Of a stretch of DNA of 19,449 nucleotides, positions 1-6,910 are shown piece after piece (position 1 is the stretch's first letter; each line of letters begins with the position of its first letter). Location: contig URQA01000035.1 in the NCBI GenBank assembly GCA_900549885.1, forward strand, positions 1 to 19,449, written 5' to 3'. This DNA comes from an uncultured Eubacteriales bacterium (GTDB taxonomy: Bacteria > Bacillota > Clostridia > Oscillospirales > Oscillospiraceae). The notes beneath the pieces are model-generated. The model saw only the letters and a list, made by a program, of their open reading frames with translations. It had not been told where the DNA came from and did not search any database. Made by a program: the position numbers and the translations under genes.

Positions 1-72
1 GGTCCGGGCTGTGCGCTTTGCCGGGCGGAGGGGCCCGGTATTGGGAGAAAAAGAGAGAGAAGGAGGGGTTCT
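1..72 (+). promoter_or_regulatory. Leader with hairpin and RBS ahead of ABC ATPase
   Basis: This non-coding stretch enters from the left edge. It holds a 6-bp GC hairpin (21-26 pairing with 33-38) and a purine-rich tract ending in a strong Shine-Dalgarno, AAGGAGGGG at about 60-68, just ahead of ATG 73. No promoter is visible. In related importers the gene upstream encodes the BMP-type binding lipoprotein, so this may be an intercistronic gap with a processing or attenuating hairpin. That is inference, because the upstream gene is outside the window. Confidence 0.4.
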
Positions 73-1668
73 ATGTCAGACGGATTTGCCGTGGAGATGC
101 GGGGCATCACCAAGACCTTTGGCAGCGTGGTGGCCAACCGGGACGTGGACCTGGACCTGCGCCATGGAGAGATTCTGGCGCTGCTGGGGGAAAACGGCTC
201 GGGCAAGACCACCCTGATGAATATGCTGTCCGGCATCTATGCGCCGGACAGCGGCTCCATCCGGGTGGAGGGCAAGCCGGCCGTCATTTCTTCCCCCCAG
301 GACGCCAAGCGGCTGGGCATCGGTATGGTCCACCAGCACTTTAAGCTGGTGGATGTACTGTCCGCTGCGGACAACATCTGGATGGGGGCGGAAAAGGCCG
401 GGGCGCTGCTGCGCCGGGATCGGTATGAGAAGATCGCTGAGGTAGCCCGGCGCTTCGGCTTTGACATCGACCCCCGGAAACAGGTGGCCAACATGGCCGT
501 GTCGGAAAAGCAGACCCTGGAGATCATCAAGGTGCTCTATTATGGGGCCAAGGTCATCATCCTGGACGAGCCAACCGCCGTGCTCACTGTGCAGGAGATC
601 GATAAGCTCTTCTCCGTGCTGCGCCGGATGAAGGAAGAGGGCCATTCCATCATCATCATCACCCATAAGCTCAACGAGGTGATGGACATTTCCGACCGGG
701 TTGCCATCCTCCGCAAAGGGGAGCACATCGCCACCGTGGACACCGCCTCCACCAACGAGCAGGAGCTCACCGAATGGATGGTGGGCCGGAAGATGGACTT
801 GAACATCCAGCGGCCGGTGGTGGAGAAGACCCGTCCCCTGCTGGAGCTGCGGGACCTGACGGTGCGCAGCGACGAGGGCTCGGTGGCCATCGACCATGTC
901 AGCTTCTACATCCGGGGAGGCGAGATGCTGGGGGTGGCGGGCATCGCTGGCTGCGGCCAGAAGGAGCTGTGCGAGGCCATTGCCGGCCTGCGGCCCATCG
1001 AGGGCGGGCAGATGATCCACAAGGGGGACAACATCGTGGGCCTGTCCCCCAAGGCCATTCTGGACAAGGGGATCTCCATGTCTTTTATCCCGGAGGACCG
1101 GCTGGGGATGGGCCTGGCCCCCTCCCTGTCCATCACGGACAATATGCTGCTGAAAAACTACGGCAGCCACAAGGGACCCTTTGTGGACCGGAAGGCAGGC
1201 CGGGCGGATGCCGAGCGGGTGATCCGGGAGCTGGGGGTGGTCACCCCCTCCACGGAGACGCCGGTGCGGCGGCTGTCCGGCGGCAACGTGCAGAAGGTGC
1301 TGCTTGGCCGGGAGATCAAGGCTGGTCCCAATGTCATTATTACCGCCTACCCGGTGCGGGGGCTGGATATCAATTCGTCCTATACTATTTACGACATCCT
1401 CAACCAGCAGAAGCAGGCGGGGGTGGGGATCCTCTTTGTAGGGGAGGACCTGGACGTGATGATGGCCCTGTGCGACAAGATCATGGTGCTCTGCCACGGC
1501 AAAGTGATGGGCGTGGTCCACGCCCACAAGACCACCAAGGAGGAGCTGGGCCTGATGATGACCGGAGCGCTGGACCTGAGCCACAAATATGAGGACAAGC
1601 CTGCGGGCATCGCTCGGGACACCCTCATCGGCCAGGGCGGTGGAGACGACGGAAAGGGGGAGGAGTGA
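73..1668 (+). CDS. ABC importer ATPase, nucleoside/BMP type (YufO/NupO-like), tandem NBDs
   Basis: A 531-residue ATPase with two nucleotide-binding domains on one chain, the form used by simple-sugar and nucleoside (BmpA-NupABC, NupNOPQ) importers. It would energise the two permeases downstream at the inner face of the membrane. NBD1 has Walker A GENGSGKT (39-46), a Q-loop near Gln88, Walker B VIILDEPT (161-168) and the H-loop His198. Its signature is the non-classical MAVSEKQ (141-147). NBD2 has a degenerate Walker A (VAGIAGCGQKE, 288-298), a canonical LSGGN (401-405) and AYPVRGLD where the family often has AQPTRGLD. So one composite site is likely catalytic and one mainly structural, as is common in the family. 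ATG 73 follows a strong AAGGAGGGG. The stop is 2 bp before the ATG of the first permease. Substrate (purine/pyrimidine nucleoside) is inferred from family; a sugar is possible. Confidence 0.9.
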   Translation: MSDGFAVEMRGITKTFGSVVANRDVDLDLRHGEILALLGENGSGKTTLMNMLSGIYAPDSGSIRVEGKPAVISSPQDAKRLGIGMVHQHFKLVDVLSAADNIWMGAEKAGALLRRDRYEKIAEVARRFGFDIDPRKQVANMAVSEKQTLEIIKVLYYGAKVIILDEPTAVLTVQEIDKLFSVLRRMKEEGHSIIIITHKLNEVMDISDRVAILRKGEHIATVDTASTNEQELTEWMVGRKMDLNIQRPVVEKTRPLLELRDLTVRSDEGSVAIDHVSFYIRGGEMLGVAGIAGCGQKELCEAIAGLRPIEGGQMIHKGDNIVGLSPKAILDKGISMSFIPEDRLGMGLAPSLSITDNMLLKNYGSHKGPFVDRKAGRADAERVIRELGVVTPSTETPVRRLSGGNVQKVLLGREIKAGPNVIITAYPVRGLDINSSYTIYDILNQQKQAGVGILFVGEDLDVMMALCDKIMVLCHGKVMGVVHAHKTTKEELGLMMTGALDLSHKYEDKPAGIARDTLIGQGGGDDGKGEE

Positions 1669-1670
1669 AG

Positions 1671-2780
1671 ATGCGCCTGCATGTGGTAAAGCGGGACAGC
1701 TGCCCCCTGTGGAAGATGCTGCTGCTCTATGTGGGGGCGGTGGCGGCAGCCCTGCTTTTGGGGGCAGTGTTGCTGCTGGCTCTGGGGGTAAATCCCATGG
1801 AGTATTACAGCAAGATGTTCACCATGGGCATGGTAGGCAACAAGATCGCCTACAAGGCCTTCGAAAACTACTTGAAGGTGTTTGTCCCCCTGGTCCTGAC
1901 GGCAGTGGGCCTGTCCCTGGCCTTCAAGATGCGCTTTTGGAACATCGGCGGCGAGGGCCAGTTCATTGTGGGGGCCATCGTGGCCGCTGTGGTGGCCTTT
2001 AAGGCCGGCGCGGTGCTCCCCGGGGCGGTGACCCTGCTGCTCATGTGCCTGGCGGCTATGGCGGCAGCGGGGGCGTACGGGGCCATTGCGGCAGCGCTCA
2101 AGGTGCGCTTCGGTACCAACGAGACCCTGCTCACCCTGATGCTCAACTACATCGCCCTGTACGCGCTCATATTCCTGGGGGAGACCAAGGCGGAGTGGAA
2201 CTTTCTGCTCAACCCTGAGTCTGCCCGCCCCACCTTCGGCAGTTTTGCCTCGCTGGCCTCCTTTCCCGGCATCTCCATCGGGAAGTTCAACCTAAATGTC
2301 TGCGTGATTTTAACCTTTGTCATCGGGGTGCTGGTCTTTATCTATCTGAAATACACCAAGCACGGCTATGAGATCGCCGTGGTGGGCGACTCAGTGGGCA
2401 CTGCCCGGTATGCGGGCATCAAGGTAAACCGGGTGGTGCTGCGCACGGTGTTTCTATCCGCCTGTCTCATCGGCCTGGCCGCCGCCTTCAAGGTGGGCAC
2501 TGCCGGCATCCTGTCTACCGCCATCACCGACGACGTGGGTTGGACGGGCGTCATCGTGGCGTGGCTGGCCAAGCTGAACACGGTGGGCATCTTCCTGGTG
2601 TCCGCCCTCATTGGCGTGCTGGACTACGGCTCCACCGTGGCCGCGTCCTCCTTCTCCGCCGTGGACTCCAGCTTTGCCAACATGCTTCAGGGCGTGATCC
2701 TGTTCACCGTGCTGACGGCGGATTTCCTCATCCGCTTCCGGGTGGTCATTGCCAGAAAGGGGGAGCCGGCCCATGAATGA
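1671..2780 (+). CDS. ABC importer permease 1, nucleoside/simple-sugar type (YufP/NupP-like)
   Basis: A 369-residue polytopic membrane protein of the BPD_transp_2 branch of ABC permeases. A first helix lies near residues 16-42 (LYVGAVAAALLLGAVLLLAL), and many hydrophobic segments follow. The NIGGEGQFIVGAIVAA stretch around residue 90 and the cytoplasmic coupling-type segment YEIAVVGDSVGTARYAGI are hallmarks of nucleoside-type permeases. It should pair with the permease encoded next to form the channel. I prefer ATG 1671, preceded by GGGAGGAG with a 5-6 nt gap. A GTG at 1665 overlapping the ATPase stop would add only two residues. Its stop overlaps the start of the next gene, indicating translational coupling. 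Confidence 0.88.
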   Translation: MRLHVVKRDSCPLWKMLLLYVGAVAAALLLGAVLLLALGVNPMEYYSKMFTMGMVGNKIAYKAFENYLKVFVPLVLTAVGLSLAFKMRFWNIGGEGQFIVGAIVAAVVAFKAGAVLPGAVTLLLMCLAAMAAAGAYGAIAAALKVRFGTNETLLTLMLNYIALYALIFLGETKAEWNFLLNPESARPTFGSFASLASFPGISIGKFNLNVCVILTFVIGVLVFIYLKYTKHGYEIAVVGDSVGTARYAGIKVNRVVLRTVFLSACLIGLAAAFKVGTAGILSTAITDDVGWTGVIVAWLAKLNTVGIFLVSALIGVLDYGSTVAASSFSAVDSSFANMLQGVILFTVLTADFLIRFRVVIARKGEPAHE

Positions 2781-3768
2781 CAGACTTGGTATCGTCACGA
2801 CATTTATCCACAATATCGTAGTGTATAACATTCCCCTGCTCTATGGCACGGTGGGAGAGATCCTCATCGAGAAGTCAGGCAGCCTGAACCTGGGCGTAGA
2901 GGGCATCATGGCGGTGGGAGCCATATTCGGCTACATCGTGGGGTGCTACGCCAACAGCCTGCTGGTGGGGGTACTGGCGGCCTTCCTCACTGCCGCCCTG
3001 TGCGGGCTGCTGTTCGCGGTGCTCACCGTGTCCCTCCAGGCCAACCAGAACATCACCGGCCTGACCCTCACCACCTTTGGCCTGGGCGTCTACTTCTTCG
3101 TGGGCAACGGCCTGAAGGCAGTGAGCTGGCCCGCCATGGCCGACTATTCCGGCGTGACCCAGGGATTTGCCGACCTGCCCATCCCAGGCCTGTCCCAGAT
3201 TCCCGTGATCGGGGAGGGGTTCTTTGATCACAATATCCTGGTCTATCTGGCGGTGGTCATCGCCCTGGTCATGTGGTGGTATCTCCGGTACACCCGGGCC
3301 GGGCTGCGGCTGCGCGCTGTGGGGGAGAACCCCGGCGCCGCCGACTCGGTGGGCATCAATGTGAAGCGGTATAAATACCTGCATATCATCATCGGAACCG
3401 GCGTCATGGGCATCGGCGGCTACTACATGGGCCTGAATATGAACGGCTCTTTCTCCAGCAGCTGCTGGACCAACGGCTATGGCTGGATCGCCGTGGCTCT
3501 GGTCATCTTCGCCAACTGGAATCCCGCCTTTGCTATCCTGGGCACCTTTGTGTTTGGCTTCTTCAACACGCTGCGGGTGTCCGGTTCGTCTCTGGCGGCG
3601 GCTTTCCCTGAGGCATTGGGCTGGCTGGCGGCTATCCCCTCCCAGCTCTACCAGGCGCTGCCTTTCATCATTACCGCGTTGGTGCTGGTGTTTTCCTCCA
3701 TGAAGAAGAAAAAGAACAGCGGTCAGCCCGCAGGGCTGGGGCTGAACTACTTCCGGGAGGAACGCTGA
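2773..3768 (+). CDS. ABC importer permease 2, nucleoside/simple-sugar type (YufQ/NupQ-like)
   Basis: A 331-residue polytopic membrane protein, the second permease of the importer. Near the N-terminus it carries LLYGTVGEILIEKSGSLNLGVEG, characteristic of the YufQ/NupQ branch, then about eight hydrophobic helices. The segment LRLRAVGENPGAADSVGINV is the permease motif expected to contact the ATPase. The C-terminus is basic and cytoplasmic (SSMKKKKNSG). A TTG at 2749 would give an eight-residue extension; ATG 2773 is chosen because AAAGGGGGAG sits about 8 nt upstream and it overlaps the preceding stop by 8 bp, a typical coupled start. A hairpin 10 bp after the stop closes the operon. No binding protein gene follows, so that component must be elsewhere. 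Confidence 0.88.
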   Translation: MNDRLGIVTTFIHNIVVYNIPLLYGTVGEILIEKSGSLNLGVEGIMAVGAIFGYIVGCYANSLLVGVLAAFLTAALCGLLFAVLTVSLQANQNITGLTLTTFGLGVYFFVGNGLKAVSWPAMADYSGVTQGFADLPIPGLSQIPVIGEGFFDHNILVYLAVVIALVMWWYLRYTRAGLRLRAVGENPGAADSVGINVKRYKYLHIIIGTGVMGIGGYYMGLNMNGSFSSSCWTNGYGWIAVALVIFANWNPAFAILGTFVFGFFNTLRVSGSSLAAAFPEALGWLAAIPSQLYQALPFIITALVLVFSSMKKKKNSGQPAGLGLNYFREER

Positions 3769-3778
3769 TTAAATAGAT

Positions 3779-3807
3779 AAGGCCCGGTGCGGAACGCACC
3801 GGGCCTT
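3779..3807 (+). terminator. Hairpin terminator after ABC importer operon
   Basis: A perfect 13-bp GC-rich stem (3779-3791 with 3795-3807) closed by a GAA loop, 10 bp past the permease stop. The following TTGCTGTTG-type sequence has few consecutive T residues, so it may work as a weak intrinsic terminator or a 3'-end stabiliser. Confidence 0.6.
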
Positions 3808-3813
3808 GCTGTT

Positions 3814-3956
3814 GAGAAAGGGTTCCCGCCCAGACGTTGTCTGGGCGGCGGGTCCCGCGGAGCGGGGTGCGGCGGAGCCGCAAAAGCGCAGGCGGAATTC
3901 ACTTCCGCCGAGCATGCTGAGGAAAAGGGTTCCCGCCCAGACAACGTCTGGGCGGG
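3814..3956. repeat. Paired intergenic palindromes in inverted orientation
   Basis: Two hairpins border an 80-bp GC-rich core. The left one is 3826-3835 with 3839-3848 (10-bp stem, loop GTT). The right one is 3932-3942 with 3946-3956 (11-bp stem, loop AAC). Because the loops are reverse complements, each whole hairpin is the reverse complement of the other. Both are preceded by nearly the same purine tract plus GGGTTCCCGCC (GAGAAA versus GAGGAAAA), so the flank is repeated directly while the palindrome is also inverted. The core holds further small hairpins such as GGCGGAA-TTCAC-TTCCGCC. No convincing gene is present from 3769 to 4071. It looks like a dispersed intergenic repeat (REP/MITE-like). 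Confidence 0.7.
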
Positions 3957-4071
3957 AGGAGGATACAATGAAATGAAAAGAAACGCTCTTGCTTGCTTGC
4001 AAGTATATCATATCCAGAAGATGTTACGGAATCAGGCGCAAAGCTGTTAAATAAGTGTTACATGATGGCGG

Positions 4072-4335
4072 TCAGCCCTCTGCCGCCTGCCGGAACACCC
4101 GCTCCACGTCGGGCTTTTCCGCATGGCCCTCAAAGACTTTCTCCCCGTCCACGTACCAGGTTGGGACATAGTAGTAGTCGTGGGCTTCGGCAAAGGCCTG
4201 TTCCCGGCTCTCGTCCACAATGTGCAGGGGGATAGACTGCCACTCCGGATGCTCCCGAAGCAGTTCCTCCTGATACCTCAGGGCCAGCTTACAGTGGGGA
4301 CAGCCGGGGAGAATAAACATGAGTATCTCTTTCAT
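4072..4335 (-). CDS. Small thioredoxin/glutaredoxin-like protein, CPHC active site
   Basis: An 87-residue protein with the thioredoxin-fold signature. A beta strand (EILMFILP) leads into a redox-type CPHC motif (Cys12, Cys15), a helix follows, and the cis-proline element is VPTW (Pro58) before WYVDGEKVFEG. The length fits a minimal glutaredoxin/NrdH-like fold with no signal peptide, so it is likely a cytoplasmic thiol-disulfide reductant. CPHC differs from thioredoxin CGPC and glutaredoxin CPYC; the same dipeptide is known in DsbA-type oxidases, but this protein lacks the DsbA helical insertion. ATG 4335 has GAAGGGAG upstream. It is divergently oriented to tadA. The partner substrate cannot be told from the sequence. 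Confidence 0.8.
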   Translation of the reverse strand: MKEILMFILPGCPHCKLALRYQEELLREHPEWQSIPLHIVDESREQAFAEAHDYYYVPTWYVDGEKVFEGHAEKPDVERVFRQAAEG

Positions 4336-4421
4336 AGGCTCCCTTCTTTCTCTGGGTTAGAATCTGCTTTAGTTTACCACGAATTTGTGTTATGATAAAG
4401 AAAAAATTCAGGAGGTGCCCC
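4336..4421. promoter_or_regulatory. Divergent promoter region, thioredoxin-like gene / tadA
   Basis: This 86-bp AT-rich gap separates two divergent starts and must hold both promoters or be read through. For tadA, a TATGAT -10 is seen at 4391-4396 with a weak TTTAGT -35 at 4368-4373 (17-bp spacer). The tadA RBS AGGAGGT is at 4410-4416. For the minus-strand gene no strong -35/-10 pair was found. Confidence 0.4.
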
Positions 4422-4889
4422 ATGACCCACGAGGACTATATGCGCCAGGCCCTGGAGCTGGCCCGGGCGTGTCTGCCGGACGGAGACGTGCCCGTTGGCT
4501 GTGTGGTGGTATCCCCTGTGGGAGAGGTTATCGGGCGTGGCCGCAACCGCCGGGAGGCGGAGGGCTGCGCCGCCGCCCATGCGGAGATCGAGGCTATTAC
4601 CCAGGCCTGCAGGCGCCTGGGCAGCTGGCGGCTGACCGGGTGTGTGTTGTATGTCACCCTGGAGCCATGCCCCATGTGCGCCGGGGCCATCATCAACGCC
4701 CGGATCGCGGAGCTGCGTTATGGGGCCAGGGAGGAGAAGTCGGGTTGCTGCGGTTCCGTGCTCAATCTGTTTGAGGAACGCTTCAACCACCGACCCCGTA
4801 TCTACGGTGGCCTGCTGGCAGAGGAATCTTCCGCCCTATTAAGAGAGTTTTTCCAAAAAAGGCGGGAAAAGGACGAAACTGTTGTTTGA
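4422..4889 (+). CDS. tadA: tRNA-specific adenosine deaminase TadA
   Basis: A 155-residue zinc deaminase that converts A34 of tRNA-Arg(ACG), the wobble base, to inosine. The cytidine/deoxycytidylate deaminase fold is clear: DGDVPVGCVVV near the N-terminus, the zinc/catalytic HAE motif (His53, Glu55), and EPCPMC with Cys83 and Cys86 as zinc ligands, followed by GAIINARI. The basic C-terminal helix (REFFQKRREK) matches the tRNA-binding tail of TadA. An upstream ATG at 4392 is in frame, but AGGAGGT lies just before ATG 4422, and MTHEDYMRQALELA is the usual N-terminus. It is monocistronic: a strong terminator lies about 110 bp downstream. Confidence 0.95.
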   Translation: MTHEDYMRQALELARACLPDGDVPVGCVVVSPVGEVIGRGRNRREAEGCAAAHAEIEAITQACRRLGSWRLTGCVLYVTLEPCPMCAGAIINARIAELRYGAREEKSGCCGSVLNLFEERFNHRPRIYGGLLAEESSALLREFFQKRREKDETVV

Positions 4890-4895
4890 TTTAAT

Positions 4896-4929
4896 ACTTT
4901 TGTAATAACTTCCCTCGAACTTTTGTAAT
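4896..4929. repeat. 11-bp direct repeat in AT-rich tadA-padR gap
   Basis: ACTTTTGTAAT occurs exactly at 4896-4906 and again at 4919-4929, 23 bp apart, in an AT-rich stretch just after tadA. The second copy could supply a TTGTAA -35 (4923-4928) for a TAATAC -10 (4945-4950, 16-bp spacer). No gene is seen between 4890 and 5059. The repeat may be a paired protein-binding site or chance in AT-rich DNA. Confidence 0.45.
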
Positions 4930-4995
4930 GATTCTCCTTTATCTTAATACTTGCAAGAGATATCCTTTCTTTTTCATTCTATCCTCCATCCTTTT

Positions 4996-5029
4996 GAACC
5001 GGGGCTTCTGGCTCCGGTTCATCTTTTTT
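4996..5029 (+). terminator. Rho-independent terminator downstream of tadA
   Basis: A 10-bp stem with one G-U pair (4996-5005 with 5011-5020, loop TTCTG) is followed by ATCTTTTTTG, a classic intrinsic terminator. It ends tadA transcription and isolates the padR cluster. Confidence 0.88.
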
Positions 5030-5059
5030 GCAGGCCCCGGAAGGGGTCGTTTCTTTTTC

Positions 5060-5088
5060 TTGACTTATATCGAATATTGATATAATAT
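5060..5088 (+). promoter_or_regulatory. padR promoter with embedded palindromic operator
   Basis: A -35 TTGACT (5060-5065) pairs with -10 TATAAT (5081-5086, 15-bp spacer) or the overlapping TAATAT (5083-5088, 17 bp). Filling the spacer is TATATCGAATATTGATATA (5066-5084), an odd-length palindrome pairing at 8 of 9 positions. PadR-family dimers bind AT-rich dyads of about this size, so autorepression of the padR-DUF2812 operon is the likely role. The promoter is seen; the binding is inferred. Confidence 0.75.
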
Positions 5089-5131
5089 TGCAATGAAAAG
5101 GATCCATATTCAATCGAGAGAAGGTGACGCC

Positions 5132-5455
5132 ATGGCCCGGAAGAAGCTGGATACGCTGACCGAGCAAATGTACTACCTGCTTCTGGCCCTCCATGAGCCG
5201 GGCCACGGCTACGCCATCATGGAGCGGGCACGCGAGCTGTCCCATGGCCGCCTTCAACTGGGGCCAGGGACGCTTTACACCCTGCTGGCCCGGTTCGAGA
5301 AGGAAGGGCTTATTGTTCTGGCCAAGATTGAGGACACCCGGAAGATCTACCGCCTCACCCAGCAGGGGCGGGACACCCTGGAACAGGAGTATCAGCGCCT
5401 CCGCCGTCAGGTGGCGGACGGGGCGGCCATCTTCGGGAAGGAGGATACCCCATGA
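5132..5455 (+). CDS. PadR family transcriptional regulator
   Basis: A 107-residue PadR-type winged-helix regulator. The N-terminal helix carries TEQMYYLLLALHEPGHGYAIMERARELS. The recognition region LQLGPGTLYTLLARFEKEGL and the wing KIEDTRKIYRLTQQGRDTL follow, then a short helix for dimerisation. This is the small PadR subfamily with a brief C-terminal helix. An in-frame ATG at 5093 lies in the promoter, so ATG 5132 with GAGAAGG upstream is the start. Its stop overlaps the first DUF2812 start (ATGA), so the two are translationally coupled; PadR-DUF2812 adjacency is common in Firmicutes. It likely represses its own operon through the dyad at 5066-5084 and releases it on an unknown signal. Confidence 0.9.
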   Translation: MARKKLDTLTEQMYYLLLALHEPGHGYAIMERARELSHGRLQLGPGTLYTLLARFEKEGLIVLAKIEDTRKIYRLTQQGRDTLEQEYQRLRRQVADGAAIFGKEDTP

Positions 5456-6876
5456 AACAGACCAAGCGCGTACTGTTCACCTTTTCCCCCTATGAGTACA
5501 AGGGGGTGGAGGTCTATCTTAACAGCCTGGCTGCCCGGGGCTGGGAGCTGGTGAAGGTGGGATCGGTCCTGGCAAGCTTCCGCCGGACACAGCGCACGGA
5601 TTTGACATACTGCACCGACCTGCTCACCTACCGCCGGCGGCAGGGGGGCCGGGAGGCGCAGCGGGAGTACCTGGCCCTGTGCCGGGAGGGGGGCTGGGAG
5701 CTGGTGGACCGGCGGGGGAGCATGGGCCTGTTCGCCTCCCTGCCGGGAACAAATCCTGCCCCCATCCAGACCGACCGGGACACCGAGTGGTACCACTATA
5801 AACGGGCCTACCGGAACAGCCTGTTCTGGGCGGTGGCGGCCATACTGCCCATGCTGTGCCTGGTCCTGATCATCCTGCTGGCGGGCGGGCTGGCCACGGC
5901 AGGGGAGGCCCTGATCCGGGCCTTCCGCTTCACTTGGCAGAGGAGCTGGGTCATCGCCATCTGGCAGGCGGCCCTGCCTGTGCTTTTCGCGGCGGGCTTG
6001 TGGAAAATCGGGGGCTTTTTCTGGAGCTGGGGCAAGACCAGGCGCTCCGGCACCATCCACACCCCTGCCCGTCGGGCCATATGGGCCAACGCTGTGGTCA
6101 ACCTCATCGAGCTGGCGGCGCTGATGTTGATGGCAGCGGCAAGTGTGGCGGACCTCATCCAGGGCAGGGGGTCAGTAGCTTCCGTCGTGGGGCTTGCCAT
6201 CGGAGGTGTCATCCTCTTTTTCTGGCCCTCCTTTACCTACCAGGACGAGGTATACCCCAGAGAATACCGTCAGGTCCGGATATATGGGGCGAGCCTGGTG
6301 GTCTTTGCCGTGCTGGTGATCGGCGCTACTTGGTGGCATGGTGGGGATACAGTGTATTTCTGGCGGGATAACGATGACTTTCTGGAATACTACGCCCCGC
6401 TGGAAGAGATGCCCGTCGTCCGGGAGACGGATGTGGGTGCGCAGCCGGAGGGCGCCTATACCCTGAGCCAGGGAATAGGCCCGGCGGGGCGGTACACTCT
6501 GCTGATGATGAGCCCAGGCAACAACCTGGATGAAGAACTGGACGGCGTCTCTTGCAGCCGCTACGACTGCTGGTTCCCCTGGCTGGCCGGGCAGGTGGCG
6601 GACACGCTTCGGGAGGAGGTAACCATCCCGGAATACCGGCAATATAGGGACTGGGTGAACCGGGACTATCAGTGCGGGGAGCTGGAGCCCATCTCCCTGG
6701 GCTGGGCGGACGAGGCCTGGCTGGGAACCTGGAGGGACTACAACTGGGCTTCTGGAGAGAGCCGGGGCCATGTGCTGGTGCTGCGCAAGGGGAATGTGGC
6801 CGTACGGGTGTTTGCCCCGGTGAACCTGACGGACAGGGACATTCTAGCGGCCATCCGGTCCAGGTTGGGCTTTTGA
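5452..6876 (+). CDS. DUF2812 domain membrane protein, paralog 1
   Basis: A 474-residue protein. The cytoplasmic N-terminal DUF2812 domain (about 1-110) contains YKGVEVYLNSLAARGWEL, a CTDLL segment and CREGGWELVDRRG. About five hydrophobic helices follow (approximately 123-146, 166-192, 209-234, 241-260, 276-296). A C-terminal domain of about 175 residues is predicted to lie outside the membrane. It contains IGPAGRY (342-348), a pair of Cys (Cys368, Cys373), and WADEAWLGTW (418-427). It is the first gene after padR (4-bp overlap) and the first of three tandem paralogs, sharing 49 of 51 bases with the second over 5668-5718. DUF2812 has no established biochemical function; a role in membrane sensing or regulation is only a guess from its link to PadR. 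Confidence 0.85.
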   Translation: MKQTKRVLFTFSPYEYKGVEVYLNSLAARGWELVKVGSVLASFRRTQRTDLTYCTDLLTYRRRQGGREAQREYLALCREGGWELVDRRGSMGLFASLPGTNPAPIQTDRDTEWYHYKRAYRNSLFWAVAAILPMLCLVLIILLAGGLATAGEALIRAFRFTWQRSWVIAIWQAALPVLFAAGLWKIGGFFWSWGKTRRSGTIHTPARRAIWANAVVNLIELAALMLMAAASVADLIQGRGSVASVVGLAIGGVILFFWPSFTYQDEVYPREYRQVRIYGASLVVFAVLVIGATWWHGGDTVYFWRDNDDFLEYYAPLEEMPVVRETDVGAQPEGAYTLSQGIGPAGRYTLLMMSPGNNLDEELDGVSCSRYDCWFPWLAGQVADTLREEVTIPEYRQYRDWVNRDYQCGELEPISLGWADEAWLGTWRDYNWASGESRGHVLVLRKGNVAVRVFAPVNLTDRDILAAIRSRLGF

Positions 6877-6910
6877 GATCGCGGATGCGCACAGAGAGGA
6901 AGTGCAGACC

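Noticed and set aside
76..1584. 502-residue open frame antisense to the ABC ATPase
   Set aside because: It exists because GC-rich codon use leaves few stops. The protein is low-complexity His/Gln/Pro/Gly-rich with no RBS or family feature, and the other strand encodes an unmistakable ATPase.
3814..3956. CRISPR array from repeated palindromes
   Set aside because: There are only two copies, in inverted relation, with one 80-bp structured core and no spacer-like regularity or cas genes.
3787..4050. 87-residue open frame across the twin palindromes
   Set aside because: Most of it is repeat and hairpin sequence, there is no RBS, and the frame only follows the GC-rich palindromes.
4890..5059. Signal recognition particle RNA downstream of tadA
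   Set aside because: Some Firmicutes place this RNA next to tadA, so I looked for its conserved GGAA/GNAR hairpin region. The gap is too AT-rich and holds only a simple terminator.
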